From contig OZ037767.1 in NCBI GenBank assembly GCA_964035545.1, positions 10,530,207 to 10,594,206 on the forward strand: a DNA stretch of 64,000 bases. Reading direction: 5' to 3'. The notes beneath the pieces are model-generated. The model searched no databases. It saw nothing but the letters and a program-made list of their open reading frames with translations, and had not been told where the DNA came from. This DNA comes from Bugula neritina. Taxonomy: Eukaryota > Bryozoa > Gymnolaemata > Cheilostomatida > Bugulidae. Shown here one piece after another: positions 1-38,564 of this stretch. How positions within the stretch are numbered: the first letter of the stretch is position 1; the number at the start of each line of letters is the position of its first letter. Position numbers and translations under genes: made by a program.

Positions 1-3000
1 TATCAAAGCTTATGAAAATAATATATGTAATACTAGTTCAACATAACTGATAAGTGTATAAATATTTAGATGATGTTATCGTTATACTAATTTATGTGAC
101 ATAAAACTGTCCTTGAAAATAGGCTTCAGAATCTGAGAAATATTATGCTTACCTGAGGTGAGATTAAACAAGCTCTGAGCCCTGAGGTATAATTACTTTC
201 AGCACTGCAATTTTGTAGCATCGAAATGTTACTATTCAAAATTAATTCCTGGTATGGTAGCTAAACAGCACACTACAGATATGAATTATCATACTTTCTA
301 AGATTAACAATTTCCGAGTGCGAATATACTCACAGAACTGTTTCCTGTTACTGCTACTGCACTTTAGCTCATTTGTGTCGTTGTTAAGATTGCAATCGCT
401 ACTAGCTGCTATTGTACCTATATCTAAACAGACAGCATGTTGTAAACAGACATGCTTATTTTGTTGTTGTAGCACTTTTGTTTTGGACGCAGTAGCTAGG
501 ATCTGACTTTTTATCCTCAACTGGTGCCAGGTTGTTTAATATTTGAAAGGAGGCACTTATGTATTTGAATGAGGCAGTCATGTTGTGCAGTTAGCTTTGA
601 GAAGAATTGATGAAGTACCAGAGCACCTTGCAGAAACCTGTAGAATGTATTCGAGAGGTGTCATGTTATGATTGTACTCTACAGTGCAAGTAAATATAAC
701 ATCATCACTTATGCTATTCACTAAATTAATTTTAAAAATCACATTTATTTTTAGCATTTTTTAGTCTTTTTCATTCTAGTTATATTATGTTTAAATATTA
801 TATTATGGTATACTATAATATATTTTATTATGTTATACTATGTATTGCATTATGTTATATTATCTTATGTTATATTATATTATATATGATTTCTATGACA
901 CATTATATTATATATGATTTCTATGATACATATAGCTTATACCCTGGGTTGACTGACAGCATTGTACTGTATGATTTAGTTTCATATATTAAAATATAAT
1001 TTATGGCACAATGCCATTGAGCATAGGTTGAAATAAAATATTTCATTTTACCAAATTGGACATATCTTTTGGAGTATAACAGTAATTATGTGTATTTACA
1101 TGCAGCAGAATATTAAAATTAACCACAAATTAATATGTAACAAGGCCACACGAGTGAATAAATGTATTTGAGGTTAGAAAGGGATCCCTAAAAGTCTAGC
1201 CTACTTCACAATCATTCAAGAAGCTTCTTTAGAAAAGTTAGCAACAAATACTTCTAATTAAGGCAATTATATAGATTGATTTGCTGGTCTTTACAATTCA
1301 CTGCGCAGTCTGACTCTCAGTTTCAACCACTAATTCACCATTTACCTTGAAATACTTGACTTCAAGGCATTTCAATTTCTAGCTTTAACACAAGCAGTGG
1401 TAAGTTTTACAATACTTTAAACAATGGAATTTCTGTAATCATATAACACAATTATATACTTGAAGTTTAATCGTTTGTGAACAGATATTTTTTGTACAAC
1501 TTAATTGGATAGTGTAGTCTCTGCATTTCGCATTAATAGACTTAAGTTTAAAACCAGTCAATTTTCCTGCGTTTAAGAATTTTTACTTTTAGAGTAATTA
1601 TATTATTTTAATTGCTGCGGAATGAAAACAAAACACGTGAAAAGCTACATTTTGCAAACAAATTTTCATAGTAAGCTTTATAGTGGTTCTGTTACTTTTC
1701 ACAAACTTAACTGAATAGTAGCCTATACATACTAAATAAAACTTTTTAGTTTAAATTTTATAACTTTTGTATGCAATGGCAGTTCAGGAGTAATGTTTCA
1801 ACAGAAAATGTAAGTTGATGCTGTAATACAGGGCTGTCCAGCAGGCAGTTTCAGTTTCAGAGCCAGATGTGGCCTCCAGCCTACATGTATGTGGCCCCTA
1901 AAGGCATTACAAACAAAAAAAGTTAGTACAAAGATATGATTTAGAGTTAAAAACCCTCTTTTAAATGTCTTATTTATATGCAGGCTACAAAATATGTAGC
2001 CTGCAGTAATTATTGCAGGACTTCATTGTGTAATGATACATAGAAATTTGGAACAAAGTAAATTCAAAAATACTGATGCGGTAGCCCCAGCTCAAGCTAA
2101 ATCTCTCAAAGTGGCTCTCGCCACGGAACATTCCATCTTAGTGGATCTCGCTCTAAAAAAGTTGGACATCCCTGCTATAAAAAGTCTCCAGTATCAGTCA
2201 AGCTCAAAAGGGATACACTTAGGAAGTTCAAGTTTTAATTAAGTAGCTTCAAATTTAGTGGACAAGCAAATTTATAAAAATATACTAGAAGTTGGAAAGG
2301 AAAACAGGTCTTGGGTTTTGATTGTTTCATCTCTTCTTTCCATTAAATGTTGCAAATAAATACAATGCTCCCTCCATATCTCACTGATCCCTGTCTCATG
2401 AAATCCCATAGATCACAAGAAGGTTTTATACCCCTGCTTTGTGGCTTGTGTGTGTGTATACAGAGACATAGTGGCCAAATTTAACATAGGACACAGCAGC
2501 ACATTATTGGTTGATTAAACACAGAGATGGCACTATTTTGATAATAAACAACCACATTAAAAAATGTCTAGTCCATGAAAACTTTGTCTTCTAAAATTAA
2601 AAAAAAAAACAACTGCAAGCAACTTCCAAGCCTGTGTTTTATGTATATCTATGGTTTCTAGAATTTCATAAGACAGTTAATGCTCATGCAAGTGCCATTT
2701 TCTTTTTGTTTTAAAACCATACTGATTAACTTAGTAGTGACGGAAATGAGCAAAGGTTTCAATCTTTAATCATTTTTCAGTTTTGTAGCAATGCAAAGCT
2801 TCGAAAGCTAGAAACCTGGGTAGAAAAGGGTTTTCAAGCAAGCTAGCCATGCTTTCTATTGTGGCAATGGAGCAATTGTGACCTAATTACATGCTTAACT
2901 GCATCACCAGTGACCTTTACTAAAATTTGAAATTCTCATCTTATGTTTGCTAATTAATCAGTGCTCTAACTTTTAGAATTTAGACTATAGCTGCAGTATA

Positions 3001-3569
3001 ATAATTCTGCAGTAAATGTATTATTGTAAGTATTTTGTTAGTTGTATTGTGTTGCTTATAGTGCAGTAAAAACGAACACTTTACATGACAACCCATAAAC
3101 TTGATGGTCAAATCTGCCAAAAAAATCTGACTATATATAGCCAAATATATAATATATATCCTTTTGTATTACTATATTTTAATTGCTGCATGTCCTATTG
3201 TTATATATATTATATTTGAAGTACATTGAAAACTGGCATTGCTTTTAGTCTGGAAAAGATTAGGTGATGATTAGTCATCGCTAATTGCAGAACGGAAAAT
3301 ACTTAGCTAATAAAAAATTGTTTCTTTCAGCTTTATTTGGATGAGTATAATCCTGATTCTACTTAATGTTTTGGCAATATTTTTAAAACTTTTGTTATCA
3401 TTTTGTTGTGATACATAATAATTGTCTATAAAATTACTGCTTAACTTCATGTTATTGATTTATATCGCATAGGAAAGGTTAAATGTAGATGCAGGTCCAT
3501 GATTAACTATACTCACATAACTGTTATAACACAATAATATCCGTATATTAAGTAATGCAGTTGCTATGT
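1..3569. other. Left flank, no convincing gene
   Basis: AT-rich sequence. There is a TAT-rich low-complexity stretch at 785-905. A CAGGGCTGTCC motif at 1831, reminiscent of hAT ends, precedes a short open frame at 2033-2242, but no partner end was found. The open frames here are short and show no recognisable protein. Confidence 0.6.
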
Positions 3570-3705
3570 AGGGGGGGGGGGGAGGGGTATTTTAGAAGAG
3601 TGTAGCTGATAAGTGTATAAAAGGAGTTGTAGCTGGGAGCTTAGCTGGGGTGTAACTGAAGGGGTTTAGCTGAAGAGTGTAGCTGAAGGGGTGTAGCTCA
3701 TATAT
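3570..3705. repeat. GTGTAGCTGAAGG minisatellite
   Basis: A poly-G run (about 12 G, then GGAGGGG) precedes five or six imperfect copies of a 14-18 bp GTAGCTGAAGGG unit. Confidence 0.7.
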
Positions 3706-4599
3706 GAGTCGAAATTACAATTTTGTCAAATAATACTAATTCTTGCATCACCATCTCAACATAAGAAGTTGTTTGATATAAGCCCTACTTAAGTAAGAGT
3801 CTACATTACCACAGCTAGAGTGATAGATTATCCAAGCAAGATGACTAAATCAATATTGCTAGCAACAATTGCTAATTTCCTTTAATTAACACCTTCCTTA
3901 TTCTAATCACAAAAAAACGACACAGATATGATAAAATTTGAATTTTAAAATAAAAATAGTTTTTAATGTTAGACTAAATTGTTCAGAGTTGTCTTCACTT
4001 CTTCACAAAACAAAAGTAAAGCAACTTTACATAGATGGCCGAGAGATGCCTAACATGTGTTTAGATTCAGAAGCTTGATAGTTAAGCAAGCAGCAGGTGA
4101 ACAACACAAACAGTATTAGTTATAGAACTGAAAAAAATAAACTATGCTTTTTGTGCCTAAATTTAAATATATTAAAGCGTAACACTATAATACACATAAT
4201 ACTAATATACACTTTTTATGTCATCCAATTTTATCATAATTATAAAATTAATTTGATAACCATAAAGTTTTTTGCTTTTGAATGCCATTGTCTAGACTCT
4301 AGACTCTAAGCTATATTGAGCATGCACGCATGCACTAGACATACTGGTTGCTTTGTGTTAACTTCAGCTAGATAAGCCTGATTAAACTAGTGCGAATTTC
4401 TTGATGATGATTTCTTGATTTTACTTTGTGTCTATTAAACACTGTTTGATTAACTAAAATAGTTTCAACTTTGCTTGCAGTGCACTTTGACTCAATTTAC
4501 AAAATTGAAGGTTGCAGAGTATAATAAATAGCATAGAAAAAGTACAGGGTAGAGTATGTATTTTTGCGTTGAATTGGTTTCGAGTGCACAATTTCTGTA

Positions 4600-4715
4600 C
4601 AGATGTTCTGTATTTTGATTTGTTACGTTTTTGTGTCTGGCTTAGATTACAGTTTAGAAGATGTCAAACTTTATTTAAAACATCTCCTAAGACTAAAGCT
4701 TAGTACAAAGGCATA
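4600..4715 (+). pseudogene. Inverted remnant of the YSLEDAKLYLKH exon
   Basis: From 4646 the plus strand reads an exon-like sequence (DYSLEDVKLYLKHLLRLK) matching the large-gene exon at 9402-9514, preceded by TTAG and a TTTTGATTTGTTACGTTTT stretch like the corresponding intron. Similarity fades after about 75 bp. It is in opposite orientation to gene A and not part of any open gene, so it is a relic of a further duplication. Confidence 0.6.
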
Positions 4716-6466
4716 CAGCTAGTGTATGGAAGACCACAGCACTAAAGATGGCTATTTGATGCATAAGACTTCATGAATAATGTGAACCACCTTTTGGCTA
4801 TTTATAGCATTATGTTTTTATAGGCAGTTTTTTGTTGGATGAAAAAATAATATAATTTAATTGCATATAATATGACATATTGATGTTTTTCTAATTACAA
4901 TGAGGAATATATAAGTTATATGAATTAACATATTGCAGATCCAATTGGCTTCTAACTTGATTCTCCTAATATGAACTATGCAGTCAGGAGGAGACAATAT
5001 GTGTAGCACTAGTATGAGTTTGGCAATATGAGCACCATAAATATAGCAGCACCAGCAAAAGGGGTGATAACAAAAACAACAAAGTGTTTCTTTACACTTA
5101 TACAAATTACCTGCAAAGGCAAATGACATAATAATGCTCCAATATGATGGTACGAATTTGCATCCACATCACTCTGCTTTCTAACTTTTGATTGCATGGA
5201 ATTTTTAACTGGATTATTTATCTTCTCTTGCTATTGCATGCATAAAGAGGGCACAACTCTATTTAAGTAAATCTAGCTGCATAAATATTGTAAATATTAT
5301 AATGCATTCTTAAGTACAAAAAAAGTATGCATGTGAGAGAAAGAGTGAATTGTTCTGATCAGCATATGGAACTTTTGTATATGGATATATAGAAAAAGCT
5401 TGATAGAATGTGTTAGGGTGTGCTAGCCCAGGATCTTAAACGACAGAGCACCACCAAACAAATACCCTAACCCGGAGTCCTAACTTTCCACTACAGATTG
5501 ACAGGAGCTAGAGTTATCTCGCATATAGGCCAAGCAACCCGTCTCAAAGGACCAACCCCGTCCAGCTAACTTATAAGCTGCAGCATAAAATTATTCGGTA
5601 AGCTCAGAATTAACTCTAAAACTGCGATTTCAATATAACACTTTTAGTTCATACTTGCTGTGACACATCTGCGAATCTGAAAATATTTGCAACATGCAAA
5701 TATATTCGGTTATGGTTCGGCTCATTCTAATACGTCAATGATACATTATTCTATTATAAGTTACTTGTACTGTTTTAGCAAGTTTTTAATAACTTATGGC
5801 CTTCATTTGCTTTATTTTTGTCAAAATAGTGTATTTACTATATGACAGCAACATATACTAACAGTTATATCTATTTTTATTCCTGTAACGGGTGCTGCTA
5901 TAGCTATATAAGCTCTTATTGCTATACAAATTATCTCCTCCTGACTGAATAGTCCACAATCTTGGACAGCTTTTTCAACACATTTTTACCTTCAATTGAT
6001 TTGCCTACTTGACCCCAATCATAACTTTTATTAAACTTTTTAGCGAGTTTAAATCAGTGAAGAAAAAATATGAAAGACTCAGAGTGGCTTCCATGTTTAG
6101 CATTTTCAGCAGGAAATGACATCATCAAATTTCTTGCAAGTCCTGCATGTTGTATTATATTGTTTTTATTATACACGTTATCACTACATGTCAAAAGAAT
6201 TATAACCAACTTCTTATTAGCAGACATAAAGTTTGCGGTTTCTAAAAATAAAACACCATATATCAAATAAAAGTGTTGGAAGTTACTTTATCAAAAAACT
6301 TGGATACTTTTTTATATAACATACTTTCAATAAGACTAGGTATATATATTATTTACTTGGGATAACTAAATAAAGCAATATTTGGATTTACAATGATTTG
6401 CTTCATGTACTTAATATATTGCGCTCTTGCTGTAACTGATCCAGTTCTAATACATATTTTTAAAAG
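4716..6466. other. 3' flank of copy A, no gene
   Basis: Nothing coding was recognised. The part at 6085-6290 resembles 34365-34560, showing that the tandem duplication extends past the stop codons. A more GC-rich patch at 5400-5560 is unexplained. Confidence 0.6.
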
Positions 6467-32851
<26,385 letters not shown>

Positions 32852-32941
32852 GACCGATGTTTTAAAACTGAGTTAAAATGAGTAACATGTAACATCAACA
32901 ATTGCCTTCACAAAGTTCATGTGTTGGTTATAGAGTTACAA

Positions 32942-32968
32942 TTTACGTTATGTTTTACATAACGTAAA
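32942..32968. promoter_or_regulatory. 27-bp ACGT palindrome upstream of copy A
   Basis: Two perfect 12-nt inverted arms, TTTACGTTATGT and ACATAACGTAAA, flank a 3-nt spacer. The near edge is 91 bp upstream of the copy A ATG. Each arm contains a TTACGT half-site like those of CREB/CREM and PAR-type bZIP factors. Its role is inferred from position and from conservation in copy B. Confidence 0.5.
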
Positions 32969-34717
32969 GCATAACAGCTAAAGATGCCATTTGAAATCTA
33001 AATAACATTTGTGTAATAACTATGCTAAAGTTGCAGATTGCATATTTTATTAAACAGAAAATGATTTCAGTTCAAAACAACCAAACAACAAAAAAAAAGG
33101 AAGTTGCTATAGATGAAACAAAACTTGACAGCAGACTGATATAGAAAAGTCTATATCATAGAATTTTATTAAAAAACAAATTAAATGCTACAGTCATTTA
33201 GTTACACCTGTGAATGAAAGAAGAAGTAGAATTTATTGCAAATGTTCAAATTATTATAGGCAACAAAAACACTTTTCAGAAAAATTCATTATCAGCTATT
33301 TCATATCATAAACATTTGAGAGAAGCTCCAATAAAGACTTTACGCTGGGAAAGGTATTTGAAACAAGAGCAAGCTCGCCCTGTAATCAGATATAAGAAAT
33401 AAAGTTTACAATCTAAAGTAAAATAAACAAAATTAAATATCAATTTATAACTGACCAATTTTGATTGATGGATTAGTTAAAAAAATGAGTTGAGTTAGTA
33501 AACTGTTTTAAGCCATCATGTCAGGACTGTATACTAGAGCATCTTTAAACTGCAAATCTGTTCCGATTACTTTCCAATAAAGTAATAGTATAAACTAATA
33601 GATCATTTAACTTCACACGACTCCAAATTTTCTATCAAAATACCAGCAGGTGAATTTTTATAGAAGGACTTTCAACAAATTAGAATTTGTTATAATTATA
33701 CAATGTTATAGGGAATGAGAGGGATATTGGGGTAAATCTATTGCTTGTTACTACGACTAATATTAGTATAGTAACTTATAGGAAGGTTTTTAGCAGAGAA
33801 CCTTCACCTGTGTACCATGTTATTGTGTTTACACCACATCATCAAGACTACAAGCAACAGAAAAATGTTAATATTACAAAAACATAGCATAAGTAAAAAT
33901 TGTATACATACAAAAAATGTAGCATAAGTGTTGAAAACAAATTAATCCTTGTCACAAATGAGCAAAGTTACAATATAAACAACTGTATCTAAGAAAAATG
34001 AAAACAATAAAAAAACTTACTTTGTCTGCTATATGACATAAGTTGTCCACTAGCACATGGCTTTTTCAAGTGATTGCACTTGAGAGCTATGGCTGTGCTA
34101 TATGTATATGTATAGCACAGTGTAAAAGCTTTGCATAGTTCACTATAGTCAGCAATCCCACTACTGGTATTAATAACAATATTACCTCTACAACCATGAC
34201 TACTACTTTTACCACTGCTTCGCTGCTGTTGCTATGAATATCAATACCGCTACTACTTCTACTGTCACAAACAAGCTGCTGTTGCTATGAAAAAAAGGCA
34301 CCAAAACTTCCCCCCCAGTCTAAACCAGCGGTCAACATTAAAGAGAAACTCAGCAACAGTGGTTTCCAACTTTAGCATTCTCCAGCAGAAAATGACATCA
34401 TCAAACTTTTAGCTAGTCCTGAAAGCTTGTTCATCTATTTTTATTTTACACTTCATCACTATGCGTGTCAAAAGCTGCTCTATGCATCACATGATGTCAT
34501 TCATCCACTGTATAACCATAACTAACAATTTGCAGACATAAAGTTAATAGGTAAAAGTTGAAACTAAAATATTATTTGTAACATAGAAGTGTTGAAGCTG
34601 TTTTTTTAACTATTAGCTTATTTTTAAAAAAAAAACATCTCCAGCTACATATTATTTGCTTAAAAGAATTACTTAAAAAATTAGTAGAATCGTAATATGC
34701 CGGATTCATATAATCAT
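32969..34717. other. Gap between copy A promoter and copy B 3' end
   Basis: There is no supported gene. A 62-codon frame at 33214-33402 has no copy B counterpart and no recognisable motif. Triplet-rich and CTGCTGTTG stretches lie at 34190-34290. Confidence 0.6.
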
Positions 34718-34723
34718 TTTATT
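34718..34723 (-). terminator. Poly(A) signal of copy B
   Basis: AATAAA on the minus strand lies about 120 bp past the stop at 34842. No equally placed hexamer was found after copy A. Confidence 0.45.
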
Positions 34724-34841
34724 CCTCAGTGTAATGGGAAACATCATATGTCATATTATATGCAATAAAATTATATTATGTTCAGTGTTGTACGCTGTAG
34801 CTGTAACTGAGCCCGTTCTACTATATATATACTTTAAAAAG

Positions 34842-37800
34842 TTAAACCAAAAAGAAAGAAGCCCTGGAGTTGAAACTATTGATGACATTGCCATCGTCAT
34901 CTTCTTCTATTTTGTACACATGATTCAGTCTTTCTTCCATAGTACTGGCTATCCCAGCCCTAAACTTTACTGTGCGTTTATGTCTAGTACCATTACTGGT
35001 GAAAGCCATGCTATCTACAATTAAATCAATTTGTATTACCATACAACCCCTTGCTTTGCATTTGCCTAAACTATTAATTGTTGCGATATGATATCAAAGG
35101 ATAATCTGGTATGTATACACTATTTAGCATACGCTACAGACTAGCATATTATGTTTCATTCCTATTCTATAAAGCTTAAAAATAATTAGCTTTTTAGAAA
35201 AATAGGACTGTTGAAATATATTATTTGACAAGCATATTTTATTGACAGTTCATCTTTTATTGCAAACTAAGTACTCACATGTTCCAGGCTTAGAAGCATC
35301 AACAAAATTGAAGTAATAGTGATCAATTTCACTGACGAAAATCAACACTTTTTTGTTTATGAGATCTTTTGTGTTGGGAGGTAAGTAATAGAGTTCAAAA
35401 TCTATTAATCCATCAGGCATAAATTCACAGCTGGAATAAATTAAATATGCAACATAAATTCAATTTCAAAAGACAAGTTGCAATTTTGCAACAAAGGTTG
35501 CATTACAACTATATCATTATACTATCGTATTGCAATTGTATTATTATGTTATTACATTATCACTGTAAATTACCATATCATTGTATTATCACTGCATTAT
35601 TATACTGTTGCATAATATAACTAGAGCAGCACTCACTAAAAAATAGTCCCAACTGTTTGAACACTTTGTTGGTAACTTTGAATGTTTGGATGAAGATCTC
35701 CAACTTTTATAGTTGTTGTCAGTGTAGCTTTTTCTTTCTTATCCAAATCCTTAAAAATCACAAAAAAGCAGCTAGAATTCTGACAAAAATAATTAATATT
35801 AACTGAATGCCTTCCTAACATCATTTTTACAAAGGCTAAAACCACTGACCATATATTTACTAAGCCAGTGCTATAACCACAAAACTACTGGTGCTCTTTT
35901 TTAAGCATTGCAAATACTCGTAATTTTGAAAATTGTTACATGTAATTTTGCTATAGCATTCATTGGCATATTTGTTTTATTTTCAAATAGTTAATATTGG
36001 ATTTCTTACTAGTCTATAAACAGCGACTCACCTTTAGATAGAAATGAGGTGGCACTGGTACCAACATGTTCATACCAGAGTAGATATTGTATGTTCCGTA
36101 GAGAGAAGGAGGAAGATATTGTTTATCTATCACACTATGCAGTATATCTCGCCAGTCATCTCCATCTAAGTGCTGAGTGTGAAACCCTTTACGGTTTTCA
36201 AAGAGTGGCAGATAATATCGGTCCAGCATCTTTTTACATCTACTACCTAGCAGCACAGCAATAAATATATACTGTATACATGGCCACAGCACACTCAGCT
36301 GTGTCTATAGCAACAATATCTATATTAATAATGTGTCCATAGCAACAATATCAAAAACAACACTGTGTCCATAGCAACAGTATCTATAACAACACTGTGT
36401 CCATAGCAACAGTATCTATAACAATACTGCGGCTATGGCAACAATATATTCTATTAATTTACCCATTTTAACAGTGTGTACAAATTTATCTATAGTCAGA
36501 GTATACACAAACATAATTTATATGTAGCAATAAATAGTATACACAGCTGTATCCATAGCAACAAGATCTATAACAACACTGTGTCCATAGCAACAGTATG
36601 ACACTCTAATAAAGCTGTATCTACAGTGAGACTATATGCAAACATATTTTAGCACATGTACAAACATAAAACTTGTAACCATAACAACAGGGAAATTGAT
36701 GCTCTTTAGATTTTTTAGTTCTTCGTTTACAAGCTGACATTTTACTCATAATTCCTAGTTATATATCAGTATATAGGATTTAATGAAACTGTGCATGTCT
36801 CAACATACTTTATATCACCATGTAGCTAGTTTATTCATAGCATGACGTGCAAAGCACCAAACGAACTTGTTATACACACCATGTATAATGTAGACATTCT
36901 TGAACAGGCAGGGATAACTCCTACACAACAGCAGGAGAGAAGCATGAAACCAGCCCAGGCCTTGCATAGCCTTAGAGTCAAGATGATATAAGAATTGACT
37001 ACAATCTACAATAAGGGTGGAGCTGTACCCTCCCTAAAATTAAACAGAACAACATATAAATAGAGCTAGAGCCTATCCAAATTCATAGGTTTAAACGTTA
37101 AACAAACAAAGAAGACTTTTTAAACTCTAAACATATATAAATTTTATAGGCTAAATATTAAGAGTAAATTCATAATATATCTCACCTCCTTGGACAGGTG
37201 CTCCACCATTTCAAAAAGATACACCATATGAAGCATAAACTGGGAACTAGTACAGCTCTTCGCTAAGCCATTAAAATCTATTTTATCAAACTGACAAACA
37301 AATGTGGGGTTATCGGCCCGATCAACACCTGTACACTCGATGATGTTTCCATGCTGCAACATAATAACATAAATACACTCAATGTTATTTCTATGCTGCA
37401 ATATAATAATATAAAAATAATATTATAAATATGAATAAAACTTAGGTAAAGTTCATGCAAGGTAGATCTTGTAAGCTGACACATACCTTCAAGAGAACTT
37501 CCTGGGGAGCATATCTCTGATACAACGTCCATGCCTCTATACTAGATTTCAATCTTACTGAGTTTTTCAAATAAAGTTTAGCGTCTGCCAAACTGTACGC
37601 TAAAGCATGCAGTAAATCAAAATACCATACAGGAAGACATAAACCGCAAACCAAAATTACGCACCACAAACCCAATTAAAGCAGAAGTACATACTGTGCC
37701 CTCTGCCTTTTTTGTATTGTTTATTATGTTGTAAAACCTTTTTTTTATTTTTGGGAAAATGTTAAAATACACTGCCAGCAAAGTTGAAACCAAATTTATT

Positions 37801-38564
37801 CAAACATTGATCGACAAAACAAAGTACAATAAAGTTAAGATGGCACAAATATTTATTAAAAAATGTGAAAAAGCTTGACCAGGTTTTATGCTGAGGATAA
37901 AACAAAACAACCATTGCATTGTTTACTAAATTCATTTCTATTGACAGTAAAATGTCAATTAACATGCATGAGAATGAAAATATAGACTTTGTACTCCAAA
38001 AATGAATAAACCCTCTTGGCCGTTTCTTATTTTTGTATTATCAAAACTCACCCTTAACCCATCTAGAAATGTAAGCTGATGTCCACCCAGCCCTGATCAT
38101 CAAGCTACATTCATTCAACAAGGAACTAGCTAATGCCTGTTCAGTAGGGTTTATCACTTTTCCATTTACTATTGTATCTGGATCAATCTCTGTTATCGGA
38201 TCCTTCTCACTTCTTTCCTGTTTTCTATCCTACAGGTATGGGCAAGCAAAATGCTTATCTATTAAAATAATATCTAGTAGCTTATTATTGTATCAATTTT
38301 TGTTTTTAGGGTATTTTTCACTCTTCTCTTAGTAGTAAATACAAATAAAGAAACTCAATCTATTTAATTGTAATGTCATTTAAAAAAGTCTTGGAAAAAT
38401 TTGGAGTTATAGTTTTCAAACTGCAATATTGATGTTTATGCTTCTTGCTGTAAATAAAAAACATTACCAATAAAGATGCACACCTTAAACTCTGTCAAAG
38501 CTTTCTCTAAGTCTCCACCATTGTCTTTGAACTGCACAATTGATTCGTTAATCATTAATAGAAC
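34842..38564 (-). other. Copy B SEC14-like module
   Basis: Exons: 38484-38564, 38052-38229, 37487-37599, 37186-37353, 36880-37033, 36032-36246, 35637-35749, 35279-35430, 34842-35014. The CRAL-TRIO N helix (YSLADAKLYLKNSVRLK), the DKQYLPPSLYG motif and the GOLD-like segment are kept. The last exon differs from copy A at only a few codons. Confidence 0.8.

Noticed and set aside
2033-2242. 69-codon plus-strand frame
   Set aside because: No recognisable domain, no conserved partner and no clear transposon ends, although CAGGGCTGTCC nearby hints at a hAT relic.
33214-33402. 62-codon plus-strand frame upstream of copy A
   Set aside because: No counterpart upstream of copy B and no motif; the length is within chance for this base composition.
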